64,000 nucleotides of DNA from CAYWWM01 sp965198025 (GTDB lineage Bacteria > Acidobacteriota > Terriglobia > 2-12-FULL-54-10), in NCBI GenBank assembly GCA_965198025.1, contig OZ240237.1, positions 558,001 to 622,000 on the forward strand. Direction: 5' to 3'. The translations under genes and the position numbers were made by a program. Numbering within the stretch: position 1 is the stretch's first letter; the number at the start of each line of letters is the position of its first letter. Under the pieces are notes generated by a model. The model was not told the DNA's origin. It did no database searches and was given only the letters and a program-made list of their open reading frames with translations. Of the stretch, positions 1 through 8,192 are shown piece by piece.

Positions 1-478
1 TCGCAAGCCTCGGAAGTTCCCCTGATGGAGGCGGTTCGGGAGAGCCGTCACCACCACCGCCGCCCCCTTGTACCCTCTCATCAGCGGGAGGCAACTGGAG
101 TTCATAGGGGGAAAGCTCAATCGGGGTGTAAATTATATCGCGCTGGACGACTTCGACGACCTGCTGCCCAATGGGTACCAGCAACAGCACCAGGACGATG
201 CCATGAATGGCCAGCGAGGTCGGGCGCGCCACTTTGCCGTAGCGGTAATCGCCCCACATTTCCTTCACGGCCACTGGCTTCGAGGTCAGTTGCAATGGAG
301 GGAGCTTCGGCGGACGCACTATATCTCGGACATTCTGGATGAGGGACTCATACCAGGGCTGAATCTCGAAGACAAGCGAACTCGAAAAGTCCAGCGCGAC
401 AGCGTTCGACTCCTGCTGCTTCGTGCGCTCCAATTTTCCCGGTACGTTCTCGGCCATGTCTGAGTCAGTAGGGGGCAT
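1..478 (-). CDS. TonB-like energy transducer (N-terminal part, runs off window)
   Basis: The minus-strand frame is open from ATG at 478 to the window edge (about 159 codons seen, stop outside). AGGGGGAG five bases upstream is a good ribosome binding site. The product starts with about 85 cytoplasmic residues, has one hydrophobic segment (LAIHGIVLVLLLVPIG) and then a glycine-rich and proline-rich stretch ending PEPPPSGELP. A short cytoplasmic part, one membrane anchor and a Pro-rich periplasmic spacer is the layout of TonB proteins, and a long cytoplasmic N-terminus is common in acidobacterial versions. The C-terminal TonB domain lies outside the window, so the call is an inference. Confidence 0.6.
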   Translation of the reverse strand, partial: MPPTDSDMAENVPGKLERTKQQESNAVALDFSSSLVFEIQPWYESLIQNVRDIVRPPKLPPLQLTSKPVAVKEMWGDYRYGKVARPTSLAIHGIVLVLLLVPIGQQVVEVVQRDIIYTPIELSPYELQLPPADERVQGGGGGGDGSPEPPPSGELPRLA

Positions 479-741
479 TTATTCTCCCCCTATATCTTAA
501 GAATGTTTCCCAATCCGTTGCAACAGAAAAGTGCTATTCCTCCCGCTCGCTTTTCTTTCGCTAACTCCCACTCACGAAGATGGCGATTCGAGGTCAAACG
601 TTGCATCCATCCCCTTGTATTATCCGGATTGAGTGGATTGTACCGGATCGCAGGGCTGACCTGCAAGACCGAAGTGGTCCACCTTCCCTCGTTCCCGGTT
701 CTGGCCAGTCCCCTCGGCCGGGCAAGCACCAAAAGGCGTGC

Positions 742-771
742 TAGACAGTGTTCCTGGCAGGTGATTATAAT
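742..771 (+). promoter_or_regulatory. Putative sigma-70 promoter of ileS
   Basis: TAGACA (742-747) and a perfect TATAAT (766-771) are 18 bp apart and end 27 bp before the ileS ATG. They lie in the 320-bp divergent spacer between the TonB-like gene and ileS. No T-box-like leader fits in the short distance. Confidence 0.55.
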
Positions 772-798
772 CAGTGTTTTGCCTCTAGGAGTCCGAAC

Positions 799-3681
799 AT
801 GCCTGCTCCGGTGGACCTCAAAAGCACGGTGAATCTGCCGAAAACCGGCTTCTCGATGAAGGCGAATCTGCCGCAGTCGGAGCCGGCCATTCTCGAGCGT
901 TGGGAAAAAGAAGGGCTCTACGAACGCCTGCGCGAACTCCGCAAGGATGCTCCGGTTTATACGCTGCACGATGGCCCTCCCTACGCCAACGGAAACATTC
1001 ACCTCGGTACGGCGCTCAATAAGATCTTGAAAGACTTCGTCGTCAAGTCGAAGAGCATGCAAGGCTTCAACGCGCCGTTTGTCCCGGGCTGGGACTGCCA
1101 CGGCTTGCCGATTGAGATCAAGGTAGACCAGGAACTGGGCGGACGAAAGGCCCAGATGCGACCGGCCGAAATCCGGCAGGCATGCCGCAAGTACGCTTCG
1201 AAATACGTCGAACTCCACCGGCGGGATTTCAAACGGCTGGGTGTCCTCGGGCAATGGGCCGACCCGTACCTTACGATGTCGGCCTCCTACGAAGCAGTGA
1301 TCGCAGAGGCGTTCCTGGAATTTCTAGACAAGGGCTATGTTTACAAGGGCTTAAAGCCCGTACACTGGTGCATTCATTGCCGCACGGCGCTCGCCGAAGC
1401 CGAGGTCGAGTATGAGAATCACACCAGCCCTTCGGTCTGGGTCAAGTTCCCGATGGCGGACGATCCGGGCAAGATCGACCCGGCTCTGGAGGGACGCAAA
1501 GTGACTGCGCTGATCTGGACCACCACCCCGTGGACGCTGCCCGCCAACCTGGCGCTGGCGTTTCACCCCTCGTTTCCGTACGCCACAGCGGAAACGGATG
1601 GTGGCGAGGTGCTGCTGATGGCACAGGAACTGGTTCCGCAGGTGGCGCAGCAAACAGGCCTCAAAATATTGAAAACATTGGCTAACATCGAGGGGCGCCG
1701 ATTCGAGCATGCGCGCTTCCGGCATCCGTTTCTGGACCGCGATTCGGTGGGAACGCTGGGGGATCACGTGACGCTCGAACAGGGCACGGGCATCGTACAC
1801 ACGGCCCCCGGACACGGCCAGGAAGACTTTGAGGTGGGGCAGAGGTACCAGCTCGAAACCCTCTCGCCGGTCGACGACCGCGGCCGGTTCCCTTCGGCAG
1901 ATTCGGTTCCTTCGGTTCTTTCGACATACGAAAAGAAGACAGTTTTCGAGGCAAATCCGGTACTTGTCGCGCTTCTCCGGGAACGGGGTGCTTTGGTTCA
2001 TTCCGAGGATGTGGAGCATTCCTATCCCCACTGCTGGCGGTGCCATCACCCGGTGATTTTCCGCGCCACCCAGCAGTGGTTCATCCGGCTCGACCACCGG
2101 GACCTGCGCGGCCGTGCTCTGAAAGAGATTCGCCGGACGCAATGGAACCCGAGCTGGGGCATGGAGCGCATCGCGAACATGGTCACGACGCGGCCCGACT
2201 GGTGCGTGTCGCGGCAGCGCATCTGGGGCGTTCCGATCATTGTGTTCTACTGCGAGTCGTGTGACACGCCCTTCACGGATCGCACGGCGTTGTCGCACGT
2301 TGTGGACCTGTTCCGCCAGGAGACGGCCGACGTCTGGTACACGAAGACGGCGGCGGAGCTGTTGCCGTCCGGTACGCAGTGCGGTCAGTGCGGCGGAACA
2401 GAGTTCCGTCAGGAGCGCGACATACTGGACGTGTGGTTCGATTCCGGGTCGAGCCATCTGGCCGTGCTCGGCAAGGAAACGAATCTGCCTTGGCCGGCCG
2501 ACCTCTACGTGGAGGGCAACGACCAATACCGCGGATGGTTCCACAGCTCGCTGCTGGTGGCGACGGGGCTGCGCGACCACGCTCCATACCGGCAGGTGGC
2601 GACGCACGGCTGGGTTCTGGACGAGCACGGGCACGCCATGTCGAAATCGCGCGGCAACGTGATCGAGCCGCAGAAGATTCTCAAGTCACACGGCGCGGAG
2701 ATCCTGCGGCTCTGGGTCGCCTCGATGGACTTCCGCGACGACGTGCGCATTTCGAAAGAGATGCTGACGCGTCTTTCCGATTCCTATCGCAAGATCCGCA
2801 ACACGTTCCGCTACTGCCTGGCGAACCTCTACGACTTCGACCCGGCCACGGACCCGGTCCCGGCTGCCGAGATGATGGAAGGCGACCAGTGGGCGCTGGC
2901 GCGGACTGCACGGCTTGCCGAATCGTGCCGCGGCGCGTACGAGAAGTTCGAGTTCCACAAGGTGTACCACTCCATCTACAACTTCTGCACGGTGGAGCTG
3001 AGCGCGTTCTATTTCGATATCTTGAAAGACCGCCTCTATACGGCAGCGCCCAACTCGCCGGCGAGGCGCAGCGCGCAGACTGCTCTCTACCGCATTGCCG
3101 ACGCGCTGGTGCGGCTGGTAGCGCCGATCCTGTGCTTTACGACAGAAGAAGTCTGGGGACACCTTCGAGGCCGGGTGGGAGGCCAGGGGGGAGGCGGATC
3201 GGCGGAGCTGACGAGCGTGCATCTCGCGACGTTCCCGGAAGCGGCGGAGCTTTCGGGCGAATTGCCGGCGGAGCGGCTCGAACGGCTGGGAAATTGGGAC
3301 CTGCTGATTGCCGCGCGCGAGGAGGTATTGAAGAAGCTCGAAACGGCCCGCAATGAAAAGCGGATCGGCAACTCGCTCGAAGCCAAGGTGAAAATCGCCG
3401 CCGAGGGCGACTGGGCCAAGCTGCTGGAAGAATACCGCGACTCGCTGCCGATGATCTTCCTCGTGTCGCAGGTCGTGCTCGCACCGGAATCCAAGCTTGG
3501 AGCCGGCCTGGGGAAGAGCGCGCTGCGTCCGGAATGGATCTCGGTGCAGCGCGCCGACGGCAGGAAGTGCGAGCGTTGCTGGAACTATTCGGCGCGCGTC
3601 GGCGAGTGGGCGGAATTCCCGACGCTCTGCGAGCGGTGCGTGGGCGTGCTGCAGGAGATGGAAGCGGAAGCCAAATCCTAA
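799..3681 (+). CDS. ileS: Isoleucyl-tRNA synthetase
   Basis: Charges tRNA-Ile with isoleucine in the cytoplasm. The product is 960 aa, a usual bacterial length. The class I HIGH motif appears as GNIHLG near residue 62 and KMSKS as AMSKSRGN near residue 613. The editing domain lies between them (TTTPWTLPANLAL). The C-terminal zinc finger has CERCWNY and CERCVG pairs near residues 923-946. ATG 799 is preferred over the upstream in-frame ATG at 748 because it follows AGGAG and the TATAAT promoter. It is followed on the same strand by lspA, a frequent ileS neighbour, but across about 510 bp. Confidence 0.97.
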   Translation: MPAPVDLKSTVNLPKTGFSMKANLPQSEPAILERWEKEGLYERLRELRKDAPVYTLHDGPPYANGNIHLGTALNKILKDFVVKSKSMQGFNAPFVPGWDCHGLPIEIKVDQELGGRKAQMRPAEIRQACRKYASKYVELHRRDFKRLGVLGQWADPYLTMSASYEAVIAEAFLEFLDKGYVYKGLKPVHWCIHCRTALAEAEVEYENHTSPSVWVKFPMADDPGKIDPALEGRKVTALIWTTTPWTLPANLALAFHPSFPYATAETDGGEVLLMAQELVPQVAQQTGLKILKTLANIEGRRFEHARFRHPFLDRDSVGTLGDHVTLEQGTGIVHTAPGHGQEDFEVGQRYQLETLSPVDDRGRFPSADSVPSVLSTYEKKTVFEANPVLVALLRERGALVHSEDVEHSYPHCWRCHHPVIFRATQQWFIRLDHRDLRGRALKEIRRTQWNPSWGMERIANMVTTRPDWCVSRQRIWGVPIIVFYCESCDTPFTDRTALSHVVDLFRQETADVWYTKTAAELLPSGTQCGQCGGTEFRQERDILDVWFDSGSSHLAVLGKETNLPWPADLYVEGNDQYRGWFHSSLLVATGLRDHAPYRQVATHGWVLDEHGHAMSKSRGNVIEPQKILKSHGAEILRLWVASMDFRDDVRISKEMLTRLSDSYRKIRNTFRYCLANLYDFDPATDPVPAAEMMEGDQWALARTARLAESCRGAYEKFEFHKVYHSIYNFCTVELSAFYFDILKDRLYTAAPNSPARRSAQTALYRIADALVRLVAPILCFTTEEVWGHLRGRVGGQGGGGSAELTSVHLATFPEAAELSGELPAERLERLGNWDLLIAAREEVLKKLETARNEKRIGNSLEAKVKIAAEGDWAKLLEEYRDSLPMIFLVSQVVLAPESKLGAGLGKSALRPEWISVQRADGRKCERCWNYSARVGEWAEFPTLCERCVGVLQEMEAEAKS

Positions 3682-4193
3682 GTTGCAAGCTCTCGACCTA
3701 ACAGAAATCCAGGCAGAAATCCAGGAACCCGATGCCAGGCTCCCAACCAAAAACCCGGGAATCTTGCCGGTTCACAATGAGAGGGTAGTGTCCAAATTTC
3801 AAAAGGGAAGAGCCGGTTCCTCGGAGGACGTCCCGGCGTGCCGGGAGGCCAACCTGGGGATGACACGGAGGGGGCCCATTCACTGATAGCCCAGTTCACC
3901 TACAGGATGGCGCGGTGCAGAGGGGAGAGGGCGGATGGCACAGAATGCGAAGAGCGCAGGAATGTCCGCAGAGGCACGGATTCCGGCCGATCAAAAGAAG
4001 AGCAGATCCCTCGTTGCCCTTCGCCTTCGGCTCGGCGAAACGACATCAATATGTCGTTTCGTCTCGGGATGACATGTTGTGTGGTGTCCTAATTTTTGCA
4101 AAATCAGGACACCACCAATGAGAGAATCGCCTTGCGATTTGAGTTTGCTTGCGATTTAGAGTCTGGGGCCAGGAGTTTGCCAGGCGGTCAGGT
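3682..4193. repeat. Spacer between ileS and lspA with two strong hairpins
   Basis: No convincing gene. Two near-perfect inverted repeats stand out: 4037-4060 (GAAACGACAT, loop CAAT, ATGTCGTTTC) and 4081-4115 (GTGGTGTCCT paired with AGGACACCAC, inner AATTTTTGCAAAATC also largely self-complementary, about 15 paired bases with one A-C mismatch). Neither is followed by a clean T-tract, so they are not ordinary terminators. They may be MITE-like or REP-like elements or mRNA processing structures. Confidence 0.6.
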
Positions 4194-4667
4194 ATGCGAC
4201 GCAAAGGATTGCTAATCGCCGGTCTCGTTCTGCTGCTCGATCAGGCGACGAAGGCCGTGGTGGTCGAGCGGTTCACGGCCGCGACAACGATTCCGGTGAT
4301 TCCGGGATTCTTCCAGTTGGTGCTGGTCGAGAACACCGGGATGGCGTTCGGGATTCTGGACAATTCCGGCTCGCCGCTCACCTTCTGGATTCTTACGTTG
4401 GCCTCGGCAGCGGTGCTCGGATTCGTCGGTTATCTTCTATGGACCAACCAGGCGCAGTCGGCGGCGGGAAGCTACGGCTTGGCGGTGGTTCTGGGCGGCG
4501 CGGCGGGCAACGTTGCGGACCGCCTGGCGCGCGGCAAGGTGATCGACTTCCTCGATTTCTACGTCGGCAGCACCCACTGGCCAGCGTTCAACGTAGCCGA
4601 CAGCGCGATTGTGGTGGGCGCGGCGCTGCTGATGGTGGACTTGGCGAGAGGGCGGAAGGACGCCTAG
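4194..4667 (+). CDS. lspA: Lipoprotein signal peptidase
   Basis: Inner-membrane aspartic peptidase (signal peptidase II) that removes lipoprotein signal peptides after Lgt action. 157 aa with four hydrophobic segments. Family motifs: VENTGMAFG (res 45-53), GGAAGNVADR (101-110) and FNVADSAI (132-139). The catalytic aspartates correspond to D109 and D136. ATG 4194 starts at MRRKGLLIAG, the normal N-terminus; an upstream in-frame ATG at 4149 would add an unconserved tail. lgt lies 4 kb downstream, displaced by accessory genes. The last about 170 coding bases are duplicated at 6697-6900. Confidence 0.96.
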   Translation: MRRKGLLIAGLVLLLDQATKAVVVERFTAATTIPVIPGFFQLVLVENTGMAFGILDNSGSPLTFWILTLASAAVLGFVGYLLWTNQAQSAAGSYGLAVVLGGAAGNVADRLARGKVIDFLDFYVGSTHWPAFNVADSAIVVGAALLMVDLARGRKDA

Positions 4668-4760
4668 CGGAAATGGGCACGCTGGACTTGCTGGCAGCAG
4701 TCGGCCTTCGGAGTGGGCTGACTGATTGGGAGGAACGATGAAACGGACAAACAGGAGACA

Positions 4761-5036
4761 GTGAGTTTGTACCGCAAGGCCGCCGAGCAGGGCCACGCTG
4801 AGGCCCAATACGCCCTCGGTGCCAGGTACGCCACCGGTGAGGGCGTGCCCCAGGACTACGTCCAAGCCCACAAGTGGTATAACCTGGCAGCCGCACGGAC
4901 TACAGAGAAAGTGGGGAATTACCGATCAGCGAGAGACGACCTGGCGGAGAGGATGACTGCTTCACAACTCTCTGAAGCCCAGCGGCTGGCGCGGGAATGG
5001 CAACCGAAGAGTTGGGAGGAACTGAAGGACCAGTAG
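4761..5036 (+). pseudogene. Sel1-like repeat protein remnant
   Basis: 91 aa read from GTG 4761, with AGGAG nine bases upstream. Residues 4-45 are one Sel1-like repeat (YRKAAEQGHAEAQYALGARY, then GVPQDYVQAHKWYNLAA), followed by the tail SEAQRLAREW often found at the end of these proteins. Sel1 proteins usually have several repeats and a signal peptide, both missing here, so this is probably the 3' end of a larger gene. A nine-codon ORF (ATG 4738) ends by GTGA overlap with this start, so residual translation is possible. It sits just behind the duplicated part of lspA. Confidence 0.6.
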
Positions 5037-5106
5037 GTCTCGCCCTGCCCCAGCGCGTTTCTCTGAGAAGATACCCATCATGCATGACTGCCCGAAGAGG
5101 ACTTGA

Positions 5107-6075
5107 ATGATAACTAAACCGACGACCTTCGTCGTTGGCGCCGGGGCGAGTAAGGACTATGGACTGCCAACGTCCGCCGAACTTCGGGAGGAAGCACATC
5201 GGCTGATCCCAGAGTACGGGGACTATCAGCTGATCTGCGAAGCCACGTTCTGCACTCTCAAACAACTGAACAATGTGCTCCACGACCTCCGCAATCAGGG
5301 CACAAAGTCAATTGACGAGTTCTTGTTCGCCCGCCAAGATGATGCGGTTGCCATGAAGGTCGGCCGGGCGTTGATTGCACTGCTATTGGGGCACCGTTTC
5401 CGTAAGTTGCGTTCGCCAGATTCTCTGGACGCTGGGCCTATTGACTGGCTCGGGTACATCATCAATAAGATGCAATCCGGAGCCCCGGATGTCGAAGAAT
5501 TTAAACAGGGAAACACCGAGGTCAGATTCGTTACATTCAACTTTGACTCTATTGTCGAAGACCGCTTCGAGAAGGCGATCCGCAACCTCTACCGTGGTGC
5601 TCCAGAAACACAGTTGCAGAATGCCGTCAACGCCATGCACAGCCAGATCATCCACGTGCACGGCCGGTTGCCGCGCCCGCCGGGCTCCCGGTTGCAGTCT
5701 GGTTTGCGTGTTCCGGAGGGTACGAACGAATGGATAGACTGGCTAAAATCTGCCCCATCAGAGATTCGTGTCCTCATGGACCAGATTGAGCGCGACACTC
5801 TGGATGCCGCCCAGGTAGCTGTAAAACGCTCGGAAATCTTGTGCTTCCTCGGGTTCGCCTATGCCAGCGACAATCTAAAAAAACTGGGGTTCCCCGAAGC
5901 CCTCCACGTCGGGGCAAACGACGAATGGGTTAATCGGGAAGTCTACGGCACGGCGTTTGGCATGCGACCAGGAGAGATAGCTGAAGTGAAGGATAAGTTT
6001 GAGCGCGCTGAACTTGGAGGTGGATCTGAGCTCTGCCTGGACTTTCTACGTAACCATCACATCTTTAGGGGTTAG
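5107..6075 (+). CDS. SIR2-like domain protein (putative NAD-consuming defence effector)
   Basis: 322 aa. The Rossmann-like SIR2 fold is recognisable by VVGAGAS (res 9-15), SIDEFL (68-73, usual in bacterial SIR2-like effectors), TFNFD (143-147), HVHGRL (183-188, probable catalytic His) and FLGFAYASDN (247-256). There is no zinc ribbon or sirtuin small domain, so it belongs to the SIR2-like NADase-type group rather than the deacetylases. Members of that group deplete NAD during phage infection (Thoeris ThsA, DSR); that role here is inferred. ATG 5107 follows GAAGAGGAC. Its first 34 coding bases and leader recur at 6653-6700. A HEPN-like gene lies 1 kb downstream. Confidence 0.75.
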   Translation: MITKPTTFVVGAGASKDYGLPTSAELREEAHRLIPEYGDYQLICEATFCTLKQLNNVLHDLRNQGTKSIDEFLFARQDDAVAMKVGRALIALLLGHRFRKLRSPDSLDAGPIDWLGYIINKMQSGAPDVEEFKQGNTEVRFVTFNFDSIVEDRFEKAIRNLYRGAPETQLQNAVNAMHSQIIHVHGRLPRPPGSRLQSGLRVPEGTNEWIDWLKSAPSEIRVLMDQIERDTLDAAQVAVKRSEILCFLGFAYASDNLKKLGFPEALHVGANDEWVNREVYGTAFGMRPGEIAEVKDKFERAELGGGSELCLDFLRNHHIFRG

Positions 6076-6209
6076 ACACGACGAATGCACTTGCTGATGC
6101 TTCGGAGGCGAGCCAGCGCCGTCCGCGCTCCGGGGTCCGCGATCGCCTTCAGGCGCTTCGCAAGCCGCTTCAGCCCCGCTGATTCGATCTGGATGCTGAC
6201 CCCGGCCAT
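6072..6209 (-). CDS. Small hypothetical ORF, possibly a phage-morphogenesis remnant
   Basis: A 45-residue frame from ATG 6209 whose stop overlaps the SIR2 gene end. It reads MAGVSIQIESAGLKRLAKRL and then an Ala/Arg-rich helix. The opening resembles the N-terminus of HK97-gp10-type phage proteins, but it is too short to assign and has no clear ribosome binding site. It is reported only because this 300-bp gap holds nothing else. Confidence 0.2.
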   Translation of the reverse strand: MAGVSIQIESAGLKRLAKRLKAIADPGARTALARLRSISKCIRRV

Positions 6210-6382
6210 GCTCGTGCTTGGGTGCCTTTGAAAACCTGTTTAAACCGCGTCGGCAGCGGTGAATGCGGCGGACTTCGTCACTGTTGTATATAATTCCCCA
6301 AAAAGGAGTTGGGGTGTGGCATTGCGGAAGTTCTGTGGCCTTCCTGCCATGTTCAGCCGACTCCAGCACAAGGGGGTTGAGC

Positions 6383-6634
6383 ATGAGAATCGAGTTTATC
6401 GTTGTGGTCGGGATGTTGTTGGTGCTGGCCCTATGGCGCGGAGTGAACGCGCAGGAAGCGGCCACCGGCCGTTGCTGGGACGTGGAACATGGTCCAATCG
6501 GGTCTACAACCTATGGTAACAGCGCAAACAGACCGTCCCCGGAGATGTGGGAGGCCGTCTTGGTCAACGAGTGTACAGGGGAGACCTGGAGGCGTAGCGA
6601 TTTTGGCGACCAGTGGGTGCCGATTGGCCCGTGA
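6383..6634 (+). CDS. Small secreted protein of unknown function
   Basis: 83 aa from ATG 6383, preceded by AAGGGGGTTGAGC. Residues 1-22 form a signal peptide (IEFIVVVGMLLVLALW, probable cleavage after VNAQ). The mature part is about 60 residues with two Cys (CWD, NECTG) that could form a disulfide. I recognise no domain. It lies in the lspA-lgt insert between the SIR2 gene and the chimeric lspA duplicate. Confidence 0.5.
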   Translation: MRIEFIVVVGMLLVLALWRGVNAQEAATGRCWDVEHGPIGSTTYGNSANRPSPEMWEAVLVNECTGETWRRSDFGDQWVPIGP

Positions 6635-6652
6635 GCATTTGGCGGCCAGCAG

Positions 6653-6900
6653 CGAAGAGGACCTAAATGATAACTACACCGACGACCTTCGTCGTTGGCG
6701 GCGCGGCGGGCAACGTTGCAGACCGCCTGGCGCGCGGCAAGGTGATCGACTTCCTCGATTTCCACGTCGGCAGCGCCCACTGGCCGGCGTTCAACGTAGC
6801 CGACAGCGCAATCGTGGTGGGCGCGGCGCTGCTGATAGTGAACTTGGCCAGAGGGCCGAAGGATGCCGAGCGCGCACGGACACGCTGGACTTGCTGGCAG
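6653..6900 (+). repeat. Chimeric duplication: SIR2-gene leader joined to lspA tail
   Basis: Bases 6653-6700 match 5093-5140 (leader and first codons of the SIR2 gene) at 45 of 48 positions. From 6697 the sequence matches lspA 4494-4697 with no indel through 6900, offset 2203. The two pieces meet at a shared GGCG. The fused frame (ATG 6667) encodes MITTPTTFVVGGAAGNVADR and then the lspA C-terminus. The lspA stop is changed (CCTAG to CCGAG), so the frame runs on to 6978. It keeps both catalytic-motif Asp regions but lacks three of the four membrane helices, so it cannot be an active signal peptidase. Confidence 0.9.
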
Positions 6901-7031
6901 TATCTGTCTCCGTTCCGGCAGAAAGCCGTGCGGCTGCCACAGGTGCTTTCTGCGTCATCGGCTGGTCCCCGCTCGTGAAGCGTTCGTAGCCACTGGGTGG
7001 TCCGCAGAGCACTGTGCTACTCTTGGTTCCC

Positions 7032-8192
7032 ATGCAGCACCCTTACCTGCTTTTCTGCCCCTATCTTCCCCTTTCTCTGAATGAGCCGGTTGTATTTGCC
7101 GATTGGGAACTAGGACCGCTGGAGTCTTTCAAGGACCGGTGGGCAGATACTCGGTTCAAGGACCAAGCCACGGCCTTCCTGCCCAAGTTTGTCGGACAAA
7201 ATAACGAGGCGATCACCAACCCCGCACTCCTCTGCAAGACAGGGAAACAACTGGATGGTCAAAAGCCGCCGGATGAAGAAGTAAGGGCACTTGAACTATC
7301 GCTCGTATTCGCGCTCGTCGACAGAAACCCAAGGAACCGGCGAGAGGAAATTCACGAAGGATGGGCGATTGTAACAGCCGACAACGCAGAGTTATACGCG
7401 TGGCCCATTGATCTGGAGCAGGGGCCCATCACCCTGAGAGCCGGCTACCTAGTAAAGGTGAAAAGCGCCGGCTATAAGATCAGTGATCCAGAACTGGTCT
7501 TGAGACCACCCCGCGACCTCCACATGCCGATATCCGCTCCTTCCCCTGACCCTCTGGTGTTGACTGGCGTCTATGAGACAGTTCTCCGATCACGTCGCTC
7601 TCCAGGTGAAAACCTTACTGCCGATCGCGTTCGGGTTGCTGTCGAATGGTTCGCGAAAGCTTGGTCTAACACCCAAGCCGTTCAGTGGCCAGAACGGCTG
7701 GTATACCTGAAGACAGCTTTCGAAGCTCTGACAGGAACGAGTACTAACTGGAAGAGTGCCCGCAAACTCCGAGAAATCTTCGAGGCGTTGCCAAACACAA
7801 CAGAGAGGGATTCGGAGGTCTTAGTGTGGTCTCCGAATGAAAAACCCGTTCACACTCGAAAATGGGTCGAAAAGGGGCAGCGTAAGTCAGCACTCATCAC
7901 GGATCTGGAGGATTGGTTTATAGCGTTCGGTGACGCGCGGAACACGATCATCCATGAGGGTAGGCTCCCAGAGTTCACATACTCTGGTTCGAACCCCACC
8001 TACAACGGCCCTTTCATCTTCACTGCCGAGTTCTTGCTTCGTGGTGTTATCAAGGTGCTGTTGTCTGAACTCGGTTATGACAACGCTTGGCGTTCCGAGC
8101 TTTGGAGGACCATCGATGCGGCTTGCGAGAGTGGGGATACAGTGGCCGAGCGGCGCTGCGTTACAATGAAGGAGGGAGGCGCTCTGCGATGA
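7032..8192 (+). CDS. HEPN-like domain protein, putative defence RNase
   Basis: 386 aa from ATG 7032 (a GTG at 7014 is also possible). The C-terminal third is helical and contains RNTIIH (R303 to H308), the R-x4-H pattern of HEPN ribonucleases, after a helix EWFAKAWSNTQAVQWPERL. This arrangement resembles ApeA-type abortive-infection proteins. The N-terminal part (res 1-180) is beta-rich and unassigned. Its stop overlaps the start of the next gene (ATGA), so the two are translationally coupled. The function is inferred from the motif and the nearby SIR2 gene; no homology search was possible. Confidence 0.55.
   Translation: MQHPYLLFCPYLPLSLNEPVVFADWELGPLESFKDRWADTRFKDQATAFLPKFVGQNNEAITNPALLCKTGKQLDGQKPPDEEVRALELSLVFALVDRNPRNRREEIHEGWAIVTADNAELYAWPIDLEQGPITLRAGYLVKVKSAGYKISDPELVLRPPRDLHMPISAPSPDPLVLTGVYETVLRSRRSPGENLTADRVRVAVEWFAKAWSNTQAVQWPERLVYLKTAFEALTGTSTNWKSARKLREIFEALPNTTERDSEVLVWSPNEKPVHTRKWVEKGQRKSALITDLEDWFIAFGDARNTIIHEGRLPEFTYSGSNPTYNGPFIFTAEFLLRGVIKVLLSELGYDNAWRSELWRTIDAACESGDTVAERRCVTMKEGGALR

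Noticed and set aside
479..798. Possible T-box leader for ileS
   Set aside because: Only 27 bp separate the predicted -10 box from the ATG, and no specifier loop or T-box sequence is visible.
490..1254. Long minus-strand frame over the ileS start
   Set aside because: It overlaps ileS and its promoter, has no domain or ribosome binding site, and reflects high-GC codon structure of ileS.
1351..2634. 427-codon minus-strand frame inside ileS
   Set aside because: Antisense shadow of a clearly conserved synthetase.
6667..6978. Second functional lspA gene
   Set aside because: Only the C-terminal third is present, the first three membrane helices are missing and the stop is lost.
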